Assembly (NCBI GenBank): GCA_913049785.1
Contig: CAJWXP010000008.1
Coordinates: forward strand, 1-63,208
Source: an uncultured Dehalococcoidia bacterium
GTDB taxonomy: Bacteria > Chloroflexota > Dehalococcoidia > Lucifugimonadales > UBA1127
Direction of reading: 5' to 3'
DNA length: 63,208 nucleotides
Positions 7,660-16,650 of the stretch are shown here, piece by piece. Position numbers and translations under genes: made by a program. The stretch's first letter is position 1. Each line of letters begins with the position of its first letter. The notes under the pieces are model-generated. The model worked only from the letters and a program-made list of their open reading frames with translations, was not told where the DNA came from and ran no database searches.

Positions 7660-10125
7660 TTACCCTGAGACTGCTTCCTCCATAGTCGCTCCCACCTTGG
7701 TAAAGGTCAGTGCCTTGCTGGACTCGTCGATGTCCACCATCACAGTGTCACCGCGACCGAAATCGCCGGAGAGGATGCGGTTGGCAAGCGGGTTCTCAAC
7801 GTACCGTTGCACCGCTCGACGCAACGGCCTTGCGCCGAAGATGGGATCGTAGGCCTCCTTGGCCAGCCAGTCCTTGGCCTCCGCGCTCAACTCGATGCCG
7901 ATCTCCTGCTCCACCAGACGCTCCTGCACGGCCCTGGCCATGAGCTCAACGATCTGATGGATGTCGTCCCTGGTTAGAGGGTCGAAGATGATGGTCTCGT
8001 CCAACCGGTTCAGGAACTCCGGACGGAACGCCTTCTTCAGCGCATCGTCCACGGATATCCGCACCCGATCCTTCTCCGTCTCGTAGTCTGCCTCGCCACG
8101 CTTGAAGCCAAGGGCATGGTTCTTGCCATACTCGCCGGTGCCAAGATTGCTGGTCATGATGACCACCGTGTTCCGGAAGTCCACGTGGCGGCCGTGCCCG
8201 TCAGTGAGCCGCCCGTCCTCCAACACCTGGAGGAGCAGGTTGAACACCTGGGGGTGGGCTTTCTCTATCTCGTCGAAGAGCACAACGCGGAAGGGGCGTC
8301 GCCGCACCAACTCGGTCAACTGACCACCCTCGTCGTAGCCGACGTAGCCGGGGGGTGAGCCGATGAGTCGCGAGACGGTGTGCGCTTCCATGTACTCGGA
8401 CATATCGATGCGAATGAGCGCATCCTCATCGTCGAAGAGGAACTGCGCTAATGCACGCGCCAGCTCTGTCTTGCCGACGCCAGTGGGCCCAAGGAACATG
8501 AACGCGCCGATGGGCCGCTTGGGGTCTTTGAGGCCTGCTCGCGCGCGCCTGATGGCCTCCGATACAACGGTGACCGCCTGCTCCTGGCCGATGACCCTGC
8601 CATGCAGGACATCCTCCATGTGCAGTAGCTTCTCAGACTCTGTCTGCAACAGACGGTTGACGGGAACGCCCGTCCACGCCGCGATTAGGGCTGCGATATC
8701 GTCCTCACTGACAACCATGTCCAGCTTCTCGTTTGCCAGCCAGCCGTCGCGCTTGGTAGTGCACTCGTTCTCTACTTGGAGCCGCTCGGTCCGTATCTCA
8801 GAGGCGTGCTGGTAGTCAGCCCGCTGCGCTGCTGCCTCTTCCTTGTCCTGAAGGTCAGCCATGCGGCGTTGTAGCTCCTTGATCTCCTCTGGCATGCTTG
8901 CCATCTGAAGACGCAGCTTGGACGCAGCTTCGTCAATCAGGTCAACAGCCTTGTCGGGTAGCTGTCGGTCCGTCACGTAGCGCTTGCTCAAGCGAGCAGC
9001 CGCGACGAGGGCGCTATCGTCGATGGTGACTTTGTGATGGGCCTCATAGCGGGGCCGTAGGGATTCCAGCATCAGAACAGTGTCCCCTTCTGAAGGCTCC
9101 TCCACCCATACAGGATGGAAGCGACGCTCCAAAGCGGAATCCCGCTCTATGTACTTGCGATACTCGTCCGGCGTAGTCGCGCCGATGACCTGCAACTCAC
9201 CACGCGCCAGGGCGGGCTTCATCATGTTGGAGGCGTCTATCGCACCCTCAGCGCCGCCTGCGCCCACAACGGTGTGCAGCTCATCAATGAAGAGGATGAC
9301 CTCACCCTTTGCGGCCATGACCTCGTCCATCACGGCCTTCAAACGCTCCTCAAACTCACCACGGAACTTGGAACCGGCCACCAGGCCTCCCATGTCCAGC
9401 CGCAGCAATCGCTTGTCCTTCAACACATCCGGCACGTCGCCGGACACGATGTACTGGGCCAACCCCTCCACCACGGCGGTCTTGCCCACACCGGCCTCGC
9501 CCAGAAGTACGGGGTTGTTCTTGGTGCGACGAGACAGCGTCTGGATGGTCTGGCGTACAACCTCATCGCGACCCACCACGGGGTCGAGTCGACCCTCCCT
9601 GGCGAGCTGAGTCAGATCTACGGTGTACTTCTCCAAGGAGCGATACCGGCTCTCCGCCCGCGGGTCGTCCACGCGCTGGGAGCCACGGACCTTGCTGAGG
9701 GCGACATAGATCTTCTCCGTATCCACATCGTGGGAGCGAAGCACCTCAGCCGAGTCCCCAGCCCGCTCCTGACTTATAGCGATGAACAGGTGCTCCGTGC
9801 TGATGAAATCGTCCTTGAGTCGATCAGCCTCGGTCTTGGCGCCCTGCACCATCCGTGACACACGGGGTGTTGCGTACATCTGAGTCGGCTCGTACTGGAG
9901 TTTCGGTGTGCGTTCGAGAGCCGTTCCCAGATCCGACTTCACTGCAGCGACGTCTACCTCCATCTCCACGAGGAGTTGAAGCGGCACGCTGTCCTCCTGT
10001 TCCAACAGCGCAAGGAAGACGTGCTCAACGTCCCACTGGGCGTGGCGGAAACGCCGCACCAACTCCTGGGAAAATCGCAGTGCCGATTCTGCCGATTCTG
10101 TGAATTTATCTGATTCCATTGCCAT
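7660..10125 (-). CDS. clpC: ClpC-type AAA+ unfoldase (Clp protease ATPase subunit)
   Basis: An 821-residue two-ring AAA+ protein: Clp_N double repeat (1-150), first ATPase with Walker A GEAGVGKT at 209-216 and FIDELHT, a short coiled middle domain (about 410-470), second ATPase with GPTGVGKT and FDEIEKAH, and a ClpB_D2-small C-terminal domain. The middle domain is far shorter than in ClpB, and the sequence after MTSNLG contains ALGF, matching the [LIV]-G-[FL] loop with which ClpA/C/X dock to ClpP. I therefore call it ClpC rather than ClpB; ClpP itself is not in the window. It is the last gene of a dnaJ-hspR-clp unit, so repression by HspR is likely. Start ATG at 10123-10125 behind AAAGGAG. 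Confidence 0.9.
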   Translation of the reverse strand: MAMESDKFTESAESALRFSQELVRRFRHAQWDVEHVFLALLEQEDSVPLQLLVEMEVDVAAVKSDLGTALERTPKLQYEPTQMYATPRVSRMVQGAKTEADRLKDDFISTEHLFIAISQERAGDSAEVLRSHDVDTEKIYVALSKVRGSQRVDDPRAESRYRSLEKYTVDLTQLAREGRLDPVVGRDEVVRQTIQTLSRRTKNNPVLLGEAGVGKTAVVEGLAQYIVSGDVPDVLKDKRLLRLDMGGLVAGSKFRGEFEERLKAVMDEVMAAKGEVILFIDELHTVVGAGGAEGAIDASNMMKPALARGELQVIGATTPDEYRKYIERDSALERRFHPVWVEEPSEGDTVLMLESLRPRYEAHHKVTIDDSALVAAARLSKRYVTDRQLPDKAVDLIDEAASKLRLQMASMPEEIKELQRRMADLQDKEEAAAQRADYQHASEIRTERLQVENECTTKRDGWLANEKLDMVVSEDDIAALIAAWTGVPVNRLLQTESEKLLHMEDVLHGRVIGQEQAVTVVSEAIRRARAGLKDPKRPIGAFMFLGPTGVGKTELARALAQFLFDDEDALIRIDMSEYMEAHTVSRLIGSPPGYVGYDEGGQLTELVRRRPFRVVLFDEIEKAHPQVFNLLLQVLEDGRLTDGHGRHVDFRNTVVIMTSNLGTGEYGKNHALGFKRGEADYETEKDRVRISVDDALKKAFRPEFLNRLDETIIFDPLTRDDIHQIVELMARAVQERLVEQEIGIELSAEAKDWLAKEAYDPIFGARPLRRAVQRYVENPLANRILSGDFGRGDTVMVDIDESSKALTFTKVGATMEEAVSG

Positions 10126-10173
10126 GTGTTACTCCTTTGAAAGTGAGGGCACATCCCGCACATCCTCCTTGGC

Positions 10174-10220
10174 CCAGAGCTAGCCCTGGACTCATTTGAC
10201 CTGACGGTCTCTTACCAAAT
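10174..10220 (+). repeat. GGTTACC stem-loop element, copy 4
   Basis: CCAGAGCTAGCCCTGG stem-loop, then ACTCATTTGACCTGACGG, a TCTC insertion and TTACCAAA. It lies antisense in the gap between hspR and clpC, inside the presumed operon, where it might influence read-through. Confidence 0.7.
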
Positions 10221-10292
10221 TAGTTCGTTTTAGGAAGGCCTTAGAATCTTCGGTCGACCTTTCCTGAAGGTCTCTTCAGAATGGCAAGCCTA

Positions 10293-10616
10293 CTAGCCTT
10301 CCTCCGTAACTCGTTCAAGCTCCCCTCGGAGCACTTCCACCGTGCCCTCCAACTGCTGGATCTGGTCCGTCAGTCGCAGGATCACGTCCACGCCCGCAGC
10401 GTTCACGCCCATGTCGTACACCAGCGTCTTGATGCGACGCAGTCGCTCGATGTCTCGCTGCGAGTACAGTCGGATGTTGCCACCGGAGCGAGATGGTTCT
10501 ACTAGTTCGATGCGCTCGTAGTACCTCAAGGTTTGCGCGTTCACACCCACCATGCGGGAAACCACGCTGATAACGAAGCAAGGTTCGTCCCAATCCGGTT
10601 GTTGTCTACTTGTCAT
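10293..10616 (-). CDS. hspR: HspR, MerR-family heat-shock repressor
   Basis: A 107-residue MerR-type regulator. CFVISVVSRMVGVNAQTLRYYERIELVEPSR is the winged-helix start in the HspR form, GGNIRLYSQRDIERLRRI the wing, and a C-terminal coiled coil (QIQQLEGTVEVLRGELERV) gives dimerisation. There are no metal-binding cysteines, as expected for HspR. The ATG at 10614-10616 lies inside the end of dnaJ (11-base overlap) behind AGGAGG, so translation is coupled to dnaJ. HspR represses heat-shock genes at CTTGAGT-N7-ACTCAAG operators, with DnaK acting as co-repressor in actinobacteria. A matching site lies at 11631-11651. Confidence 0.9.
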   Translation of the reverse strand: MTSRQQPDWDEPCFVISVVSRMVGVNAQTLRYYERIELVEPSRSGGNIRLYSQRDIERLRRIKTLVYDMGVNAAGVDVILRLTDQIQQLEGTVEVLRGELERVTEEG

Positions 10617-11589
10617 CCTGACCTCCTGTGTCCTTGCGGAGACCCTGTAGTTGTTCAAAGAGCTTCCGCTCCTCATCCGTGAGGGATGTGGGCAGCTCCG
10701 ATTTGATCGTCACGTACAATGTGCCCCGTTCAGACGGCGTTCCCAGCTTGGGCATTCCCTGGCCTCCGAGTCGAAAGACACGCCCGTTCTGCGATTCCGG
10801 GGGCAGTGTCAACGCCACCTGGCCCGTCAGCGTCGGAACGACGACTTCTGTCCCCAGCACCACGTCGTACAGCGGTACCGAGACCTCTGTATACAGGTCC
10901 GCGCTCTTGCGCTGGAACTTGGGGTGGGGCTGCACCTGTACGATGAGGACGACTTGCTGGCCACCAGGGGTCACGCGTACTCGCGATCCGTTATCAACAC
11001 CTGCAGGTATCGCGACCTCTCCCCGGACTGGTTGGTAGGAGTAACCCTGGCTCAAGCACTCCGGGCAGGCAGCGCCATCGACGCTGCCTGCGCCATCGCA
11101 GCGTGTGCAGACCGTTTGGCCTGTGACCTGCAGCGCACGCGTGGTGCCTTTGAACGCCTCATCTAGGGTGATCTCAACCGACTGCTCCAGGGGTGCCGGG
11201 CGTTGCTGCCGTTGGCGTCCTCCGCCCCGTCGCCCTGCGCCGAACAGGTTGCCGAACATGCTTCCGATGTCAGCGCCACCGCCGAAGACGTCACCAAAGG
11301 GGTTCCCACCACCCTGATATTGTGCCCTGCGACCGGACGTGGCCGCGCCTCGGCCGTGCTGCTGTACCTGTCGCCAATTCTCACCATAGCGGTCATACAA
11401 TTTACGCGACTCAGCGTTGGACAGCACCTCGTTCGCCTCGTTGACTTCCTTGAAGCGTTCCGCGGTGTCATCCTGCCCGGAATTCACGTCCGGGTGGTAT
11501 TTGCGCGCAAGTCTCCTGTACGCCAAACGAATCTGCTTCTCATCGGCGTCACGGGAAACTCCCAACAGGTCATAGTAGTTCTTTGCCAT
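10606..11589 (-). CDS. dnaJ: DnaJ-family co-chaperone with half zinc finger
   Basis: 327 residues: J domain with HPD at 32-34, a Gly/Phe-rich linker (about 78-128), then the two client-binding beta domains. The zinc-finger region holds only Cys161, Cys164, Cys175 and Cys178, that is one CxxCxGxG and one CxxC pair. A full DnaJ has four repeats and two zinc sites, while CbpA has none. The protein is therefore intermediate, able to bind at most one zinc. It is the first gene of the heat-shock operon, and its stop overlaps hspR. It stimulates DnaK ATPase; dnaK and grpE are not in this window. Start ATG at 11587-11589 behind GGGAGAGG. Confidence 0.9.
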   Translation of the reverse strand: MAKNYYDLLGVSRDADEKQIRLAYRRLARKYHPDVNSGQDDTAERFKEVNEANEVLSNAESRKLYDRYGENWRQVQQHGRGAATSGRRAQYQGGGNPFGDVFGGGADIGSMFGNLFGAGRRGGGRQRQQRPAPLEQSVEITLDEAFKGTTRALQVTGQTVCTRCDGAGSVDGAACPECLSQGYSYQPVRGEVAIPAGVDNGSRVRVTPGGQQVVLIVQVQPHPKFQRKSADLYTEVSVPLYDVVLGTEVVVPTLTGQVALTLPPESQNGRVFRLGGQGMPKLGTPSERGTLYVTIKSELPTSLTDEERKLFEQLQGLRKDTGGQDDK

Positions 11590-11621
11590 ACCTCTCCCTT
11601 TGCAGGGATTATCTAAGTTGG

Positions 11622-11650
11622 ATCATATATCTTGATACAGTTCATGTCAA
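11622..11650 (-). promoter_or_regulatory. Sigma-A-type promoter for dnaJ-hspR-clpC
   Basis: On the minus strand TTGACA (complement of 11645-11650), a 17-base spacer and TATGAT (complement of 11622-11627), 33 bases upstream of the dnaJ ATG. This is a near-consensus housekeeping promoter. The HAIR-like inverted repeat covers its -35 box and spacer. Confidence 0.7.
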
Positions 11651-11651
11651 G
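11631..11651. promoter_or_regulatory. HAIR-like HspR operator
   Basis: CTTGA-N11-TCAAG. The actinobacterial HAIR consensus CTTGAGT-N7-ACTCAAG has exactly these outer arms and spacing; the inner two bases of each arm do not match. It overlaps the dnaJ promoter, so HspR bound here would block RNA polymerase and autoregulate the operon. A second, shorter inverted repeat (TTGAA-N6-TTCAA, 11656-11671) lies beside it. Confidence 0.72.
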
Positions 11652-11679
11652 TTATTTGAATATTTTTTCAAGAACTCTA

Positions 11680-11708
11680 TTGACAACATATATGCAAGAG
11701 ACTAGAGT
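11680..11708 (+). promoter_or_regulatory. Promoter for hsp20
   Basis: TTGACA (11680-11685), 17 bases, TAGAGT (11703-11708), placed 63 bases before the hsp20 start and divergent from the dnaJ promoter. The HAIR site lies 29 bases upstream of the -35 box. Confidence 0.6.
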
Positions 11709-11770
11709 GTTTATGAACAGACACCGCCGCCAGGCTTTTTAAATTGGCGACACAACAACAGGAGGACAGT

Positions 11771-12226
11771 ATGTTTTTGCAACCTTGGAGCCCATTCAGA
11801 GAGCTACGCCGATTCAACAGGGTAGCCAACCAGCAGTGGAGAGGCTACCCCCGATACGCCGTTGAGACCCCGGATCCTGACCACTGGTCCCTGGCAGTCG
11901 ATGTCGTAGAGGCAGATGACGCGCTGCGCGTGACCGCATCGGTACCTGGCATCAAGCCCGAGGACATCGAGGTCACCATCGAGAGCGACATTCTTACCAT
12001 CAAGGGTGAGACGGATACAGCCGAGATCATCGAGGGCGAAGAGCCCAAGGATGAGTCCTATCGACTCCGTGAGCGGCGCACCGGCCACTTCTACCGCACG
12101 CTTCGACTCCCCGATACGCTGGACACGGACAACGCAGCCACATCTTACGAGAATGGCGTGCTCACCATCACCCTACCGAAGTCGGAAGCGAAGAAGGCTA
12201 AGCGCCTCACCGTCGCCACCGCCTAA
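11771..12226 (+). CDS. hsp20: Hsp20/alpha-crystallin small heat-shock protein
   Basis: A 151-residue small heat-shock protein. It starts MFLQPWSPFRELRRF, typical of the family, then the alpha-crystallin domain from about residue 35 with VTASVPGIKPEDIEVTIE, LTIKGE and the C-terminal signature ATSYENGVLTITLPK. It holds unfolding proteins in a refoldable state as an ATP-independent oligomer. The ATG at 11771 has AGGAGG 6 bases upstream; the longer TTG-started frame from 11744 is unlikely. Divergent transcription from the dnaJ-hspR-clpC operon with a shared control region points to joint heat-shock control. A strong terminator follows. Confidence 0.95.
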   Translation: MFLQPWSPFRELRRFNRVANQQWRGYPRYAVETPDPDHWSLAVDVVEADDALRVTASVPGIKPEDIEVTIESDILTIKGETDTAEIIEGEEPKDESYRLRERRTGHFYRTLRLPDTLDTDNAATSYENGVLTITLPKSEAKKAKRLTVATA

Positions 12227-12286
12227 CTAGGGTTAGACTCTGAAACCTTCTGGCCCTATCGGCCCACAAGGAAGGCGACAAAATAA

Positions 12287-12312
12287 AAAGAGGCCCCAAA
12301 TGGGGCCTCTTT
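12287..12312 (+). terminator. Intrinsic terminator after hsp20
   Basis: AAAGAGGCCCCA and TGGGGCCTCTTT form a 12-pair stem with a two-base loop, followed by TCTTTG. It serves hsp20 and, in reverse, the aldo/keto reductase. Confidence 0.85.
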
Positions 12313-12336
12313 CTTTGCGACAAAAATTATGAGGAT

Positions 12337-13341
12337 TTATTTCCTGGGGACACCAGAGCCAGCGCCGGTAGTGCCTCCGGTAGTATCCACAGCAGCCCCA
12401 TCGCCGTCCCACCATGATGTGATGGCATCCACCTCTGCACACTCCTCCGCAGTAAGCACCCACTCGGCGGCCTTTGCATTTGCGGCGATATACTCCGGCT
12501 TTTCCGCGCCATTGATGATGGTGGTCACTTCCGGGTGTGACAGCAGCCACGCTAGGGCCAGCTCAGCCACGGGGTGACCGTGCTCCTGGGAGAAGCTCTC
12601 CAGTTTGAGCAACAGGCTGTTGGATCGCTCCGTGGTGATCTTGTTCACGATGCCCGTCGGCACCAGGTCAGACCGCGTGCCCGTAGGAGCCGGCTGACCT
12701 GGGCGATACTGGCCCGTCAAGAACCCGCCGGCCAGCGGGAAGTAGGGAATGAAGCCTGTTTCATATTCCTTGCAGAAGGGCAGTATCTCAAGCTCCACAT
12801 GCCGGTAGATCAAGTTGTAGTGGTTCTGCGTGGACACGTACCAGGAGAGGTTGTTGCCTCGCGCCACCTGCATGGCCTCCATCTGCCGCCAGGACGAGTA
12901 GTTGCAGTTGCCCACGTAGCGTATCTTTCCCGACTTCACCAGGTCGTCCAGAGGCTGCAGGATCTCCTCGGCGGGGATGTCTTTCGCCACATGGTGTATC
13001 TGATACAACTCGATGTGGTCGGTCTTCAGCTTGGTCAGGCTCTCGTCGATTTTGCGCATGATGCGCTGCCGTGGCGTCTCGTCGCCAAGGTTAGAGAGGT
13101 TGAACTTCGTCGCCAGGATGAAGTCGTCGCGATGCCCCTCGATGGCCACGCCTATCTGGACTTCGCTCTGGCCCTGGGCATAGATGTCAGAGGTATCGAT
13201 GTAGTTCACGCCAGACTCCCGTGCCTGGTCCAGCACCCGCGTGGTCATTGCCTGGTCTGCCAGGGGTGGGCCGAAGGGGTAGCCGCCGATGCCGATGACC
13301 GACGGATGAAGGTCAGACGAGCCGAGTTTCCTGTGTTCCAT
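12337..13341 (-). CDS. Aldo/keto reductase
   Basis: A 334-residue NADPH-dependent (beta/alpha)8-barrel oxidoreductase. The AKR catalytic tetrad is readable as Asp49, Tyr54, Lys79 and His116 (YIDTSDIY, ATKF, QIHH). The segment near residue 260 onwards (LALAWLLSHPEVTTIINGA) is the standard cofactor-binding end. It resembles the YhdN/Tas-like general stress group that reduces aldehydes and ketones. The last 20 residues are Gly/Thr-rich and not part of the fold. Start ATG at 13339-13341 behind AAAGGAAG. It is transcribed alone, ending against the hsp20 terminator. Confidence 0.9.
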   Translation of the reverse strand: MEHRKLGSSDLHPSVIGIGGYPFGPPLADQAMTTRVLDQARESGVNYIDTSDIYAQGQSEVQIGVAIEGHRDDFILATKFNLSNLGDETPRQRIMRKIDESLTKLKTDHIELYQIHHVAKDIPAEEILQPLDDLVKSGKIRYVGNCNYSSWRQMEAMQVARGNNLSWYVSTQNHYNLIYRHVELEILPFCKEYETGFIPYFPLAGGFLTGQYRPGQPAPTGTRSDLVPTGIVNKITTERSNSLLLKLESFSQEHGHPVAELALAWLLSHPEVTTIINGAEKPEYIAANAKAAEWVLTAEECAEVDAITSWWDGDGAAVDTTGGTTGAGSGVPRK

Positions 13342-13412
13342 GCTTCACTTCCTTTGTGGGTTACTGAACGTTGATGCGGGATACGGTAACACCAAGGGCG
13401 CCGAAAGGGTTC

Positions 13413-14225
13413 TTAGCCACCCTCTGGAGCGTCGATGGTGAACTCTATCGAATCCTCCCCGAAGTCCGTCTCTATCGTGAGTCGTATCGGGTCAGGGGTC
13501 GCCACACCTTCCACCAAAACCGCAACATACCTGGGACCTAGGGATGTTATGACCAGCCGCTGAGACCCCAACCAAACAGTGTTCCCCTGTACCATTGAAC
13601 TGAACCCGGTGCCTACAAGGGCTATTCGATCGCCAGGCTGTGCCTTGAAAATAGCTACCCTTCTCAGGCTGGGCGTTTCCAGGGCATCATCAGTTGTCGG
13701 GAATATCACGACTCTTTCTATCAGAACTTGCTGGGGTATAAACGTCTCCACATCCAGTTCGTAGGTTCCGGTGTTGCTGTTTGAACCCTCCACCTTGAGG
13801 TACATGGTAAGGGAGTTTGCAGGTGTGAACTCGATGCGAGAGGCCAGCCCGTCGTAGTTGTCACTGAAGGCGAACTCCTGATCGAAGGGGTCCAGGAGAG
13901 TCAAAACAGTGTCTTCCAAGGTACCCAGGCTTGTCTCAAAACCGTACGAGACACCCGCCTGCATCTCCACCGCAAAGATGTCCACATCGCCCGTATTCCC
14001 AAGCTGAGCAGACAGACCGGAGGGCACCGTCAGTTCAGTAGCGCTGGCAATCGTGTTCCCATGGTCGTCAGCCGTTGAGGTCACTGAAGAGTCAAGAGGG
14101 TCATCGCTGCCGCAAGCTGCTGCCAGAAGAAGCGCCAGGGAAAACAGCCCGACCCAAAAACTATGCCTGATCTTGCCTCGTCGAGTGGTACGATGCATGG
14201 AGGAAGTCACACCCTTATCATTCAT
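13413..14225 (-). CDS. Secreted lipoprotein with PPC-like and IPT/TIG-like domains
   Basis: 270 residues. A basic N-terminus and hydrophobic helix end in LLLAAACGSDD, a lipobox, so the mature protein should be anchored by a diacylated Cys on the outside. Residues about 55-150 (GNTGDVDIFAVEMQAGVSY ... SLTMYLKVEG) look like a bacterial pre-peptidase C-terminal (PPC) beta domain. Residues about 165-255 (PGDRIALVGTGFSSMVQGNTVWLGS) look like an IPT/TIG immunoglobulin-like domain. There is no catalytic motif, so a binding or structural role is likely. The start is uncertain: ATG at 14225 or at 14198, neither with a strong ribosome site. Confidence 0.75.
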   Translation of the reverse strand: MNDKGVTSSMHRTTRRGKIRHSFWVGLFSLALLLAAACGSDDPLDSSVTSTADDHGNTIASATELTVPSGLSAQLGNTGDVDIFAVEMQAGVSYGFETSLGTLEDTVLTLLDPFDQEFAFSDNYDGLASRIEFTPANSLTMYLKVEGSNSNTGTYELDVETFIPQQVLIERVVIFPTTDDALETPSLRRVAIFKAQPGDRIALVGTGFSSMVQGNTVWLGSQRLVITSLGPRYVAVLVEGVATPDPIRLTIETDFGEDSIEFTIDAPEGG

Positions 14226-14286
14226 TTAGAACACCGATCCCGCTCACTTCCACCACTTCCAGAATCCCTTGACCAGTAGCGCAAGG

Positions 14287-15144
14287 TTACCCCAACTGTT
14301 TGGCGATGAACTGCTTGACCACTTCGACCATCTGATCGGTCTGCGGCCCAAGCTCGTTGGCAAAGCCATGGGGCTGCCCTTCAAAGACCTCGAACTGCAC
14401 GTCAGCGCCCGCAGCCTTGTACGATGCCACGAATTTCTCGGCATGGGCTATCGGCACGTTCTCGTCGGCGGTGCCGTGTATGACCAGCGTCGGCAGCAGC
14501 TCAACCTGCTCGCCACGGTCAAGCAGCTCCTGGGGGTTGCCCTCGTGCATTGCCTCTTCGCCCTGGAAGTAACCCTGCGACGACTCTACAAGCCGTTCGC
14601 TCCCGCTCTGCTGCGCCACCACGTACCGAGCATGGGAATCGATGACGGGCCAGCACACGATCATCCAGTCCAGCTTGGCATCCACGCCTCCGGAGCCCTC
14701 CAGCGACAAGACGCCGTAGCGAGGGTCATTTGGGCGCATAGCGGCAAGGGGTAGCGTATGCCCACCGCTGGAGTAACCGATACCGCCTATCACGTCAGGG
14801 TCGCCGTTGAATTCAGCTGCGTGGGCCTTCAACCACCGTGCAGCGTAGTTGGTATCCTGAATCTGCGTTGGATACGGGAATTCCGGCGCCGTCCGCAGCC
14901 CGATGACCGCCACGGTCACACCACTGGACGCTAACGGTCCACTGGTGGGGACGTTGTTGGTGTGGTCGCCACCGCTCCAAGCGCCGCCATGGACGCTCAA
15001 CACGATGGGGAACGGGCCCTGCCCTTCCGGTTGGTAGATGCGCACGTAACGCACCTCGCCGTCCACATTCAGGTACTCCATGTCACGCTCTGTAACCTGG
15101 TACGTCGATGTCGGGTCGTACCGATACCCCTTCTGTGTCGCCAT
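14287..15144 (-). CDS. Alpha/beta hydrolase (carboxylesterase/lipase-like)
   Basis: A 285-residue serine hydrolase of the BD-FAE/alpha-beta hydrolase-3 type. The oxyanion-hole motif HGGAW is at 52-56, the nucleophile elbow GYSSGG has Ser125, the acid is in VIHGTADENVP and the catalytic His in GQPHGFANE near the end. It is cytoplasmic, with no signal peptide. It probably hydrolyses esters of small organic acids. Start ATG at 15142-15144 behind GGGAGGGG. It lies between the lipoprotein and an MFS exporter on the same strand. Confidence 0.88.
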   Translation of the reverse strand: MATQKGYRYDPTSTYQVTERDMEYLNVDGEVRYVRIYQPEGQGPFPIVLSVHGGAWSGGDHTNNVPTSGPLASSGVTVAVIGLRTAPEFPYPTQIQDTNYAARWLKAHAAEFNGDPDVIGGIGYSSGGHTLPLAAMRPNDPRYGVLSLEGSGGVDAKLDWMIVCWPVIDSHARYVVAQQSGSERLVESSQGYFQGEEAMHEGNPQELLDRGEQVELLPTLVIHGTADENVPIAHAEKFVASYKAAGADVQFEVFEGQPHGFANELGPQTDQMVEVVKQFIAKQLG

Positions 15145-15208
15145 GATTCCCCTCCCTTCCGTTCACTCACCAGGTAAGTACGCCAGATTCTACACGAAAC
15201 TCAGCGAG

Positions 15209-16513
15209 TTATCCCTCGACAGCCGGAGTCGGCGCCGATTCACGACGAGCTGCAGCAAGAACCTGACTGCCATCCAGGTTCCGTACACTGGCGTCCCGTC
15301 CGATGCCGAACACCACGAACCCTACTGCAACACTCGCGCTGATGACCAACGCTGTGGACGCCCCCAAAAGCTGCGCCATGCCCCCCATCTGCAATCCACC
15401 AAGGGGCTGCGCAACCGTGTGGGTCATGCCCCAAAGCCCCATAACCCTCCCTCGATACTCGTCCGGCACCAGTGCGTGGAGGGTTCCCTGTCCTGTGACG
15501 CTGAACATCTGGTTACTGGCGGAGGCCAGCCACTCCAACGCGACGAGCAGCCAGTACCAGGGCGATATCGCAAAGAGGATGAGCGATAGGCCGAAGCTCC
15601 CCGCTCCGCCGATCATCAGCCACCCCCTTCGACGGATGGAACCTAACGATCCTGCTACGAACGCCCCAGCGAGTCCGCCAACGCCCCCGGCAGAGGTGAG
15701 CAATGCCAGGTAAAAGCCTGTCGACTCACCCATGAGCTTCTCGGTGAACACCGGTAGCAGCGTGACGTGGGCCATGCCGAATATGGCGCTGGAGAAGCTG
15801 GTCATGATGAGGAGCATGAAGATGCGGTGGTTGGCTACGTACCTGAATCCCTGAACCATACTCTGGAAGCCACTTCCACTTCGTGCGCGCTGAACCGGAG
15901 CCATATGAATTCTCGACAGGGCGATGCTGAACGTGAAATACAGTCCGCCGACCAGATATAGGGCGGCAGCAGCCCCCTCGAGGCCCATACCCACCTGGTC
16001 TATCAACACCCCGGCAATCAGCGGGGCGAAAATGCGGGTACCAGGGTGAATGGTGGAGTTGAGCCCCACAGCGCTCATCATGTCTTTGCGATCGATGAGA
16101 TTGGGGAAGATGGCCTGTCGCGAGGGCTGCTGGAACGCCTCGAACGCGCCTGTGCCGAACACCACCGCCATTATGTGCCACACCTCAAGCGAACCCGATA
16201 ACACCAGTGAGGCGAGGATGAAGTAGAGGGCAGTCATGCCCACGTTGGAGTACATCAGCAGACGGCGCTGATCCACCTTATCGGCCAGCACACCGCCCAC
16301 CAGGTTCAGGGCAACGCCGGGAATGGCTCGCGCCAGCCCAAGCAGGCCCAGTTGCAGCGCCGATCCCGTGAGTTCAAAGATGAGCCACATCTGGGTCATC
16401 GTCGCCATCTGCTGTCCAGACACGGCAAAGGTATGCCCGCCCCAGTAGTACCGGAAGTCCCGATGCACCAGCGCATTCAACAGTGGAAACGAATTAACGA
16501 GGCGAGTGAACAT
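15209..16513 (-). CDS. MFS transporter, MFS_3/EntS-like exporter
   Basis: 434 residues with about twelve hydrophobic helices. The opening HRDFRYYWGGHTFAVSGQQM and the loop GGVLADKVDQRRLL (the MFS A-motif position) match the DHA3-type exporters that include enterobactin exporter EntS and macrolide pumps. The C-terminal 20 residues are hydrophilic. The substrate is unknown. The stop is 64 bases upstream of the esterase start, so co-transcription is possible. Confidence 0.88.
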   Translation of the reverse strand: MFTRLVNSFPLLNALVHRDFRYYWGGHTFAVSGQQMATMTQMWLIFELTGSALQLGLLGLARAIPGVALNLVGGVLADKVDQRRLLMYSNVGMTALYFILASLVLSGSLEVWHIMAVVFGTGAFEAFQQPSRQAIFPNLIDRKDMMSAVGLNSTIHPGTRIFAPLIAGVLIDQVGMGLEGAAAALYLVGGLYFTFSIALSRIHMAPVQRARSGSGFQSMVQGFRYVANHRIFMLLIMTSFSSAIFGMAHVTLLPVFTEKLMGESTGFYLALLTSAGGVGGLAGAFVAGSLGSIRRRGWLMIGGAGSFGLSLILFAISPWYWLLVALEWLASASNQMFSVTGQGTLHALVPDEYRGRVMGLWGMTHTVAQPLGGLQMGGMAQLLGASTALVISASVAVGFVVFGIGRDASVRNLDGSQVLAAARRESAPTPAVEG

Positions 16514-16600
16514 CCCTTGCCGCTACCCCCTGGAAACGATGCGCCTACTATACATCAGTGTAGTGAACAAGTTTGTTTACCCGTGGAAGAATCTAGTAGA

Positions 16601-16650
16601 ACCTGACGCTTTGGAACCGCCAGGTCACGTGGGTCGATCGCTCGCCCTTG
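16601..16650 (-). repeat. GGTTACC stem-loop element, copy 5
   Basis: Starts at the base after the stop codon of the deacetylase remnant. On the minus strand CAAGGGCGAGCGATC is followed by GACCCACGTGACCTGGCGG, then TTCCAAAGCGTCAGG. The tail CAAAGCGTCAG is shared with copy 2. The stem has drifted. Confidence 0.65.

Noticed and set aside
7660-10125. ClpB disaggregase
   Set aside because: The middle coiled-coil domain is short and an LGF loop typical of ClpP-binding unfoldases is present, so ClpC fits better despite the HspR context.
13342-13412. A further GGTTACC element after the lipoprotein gene
   Set aside because: GCCCTTGGTGTTACCGTATCC is vaguely similar on the minus strand, but there is no stem-loop and the core is one base out of register, so I did not list it.
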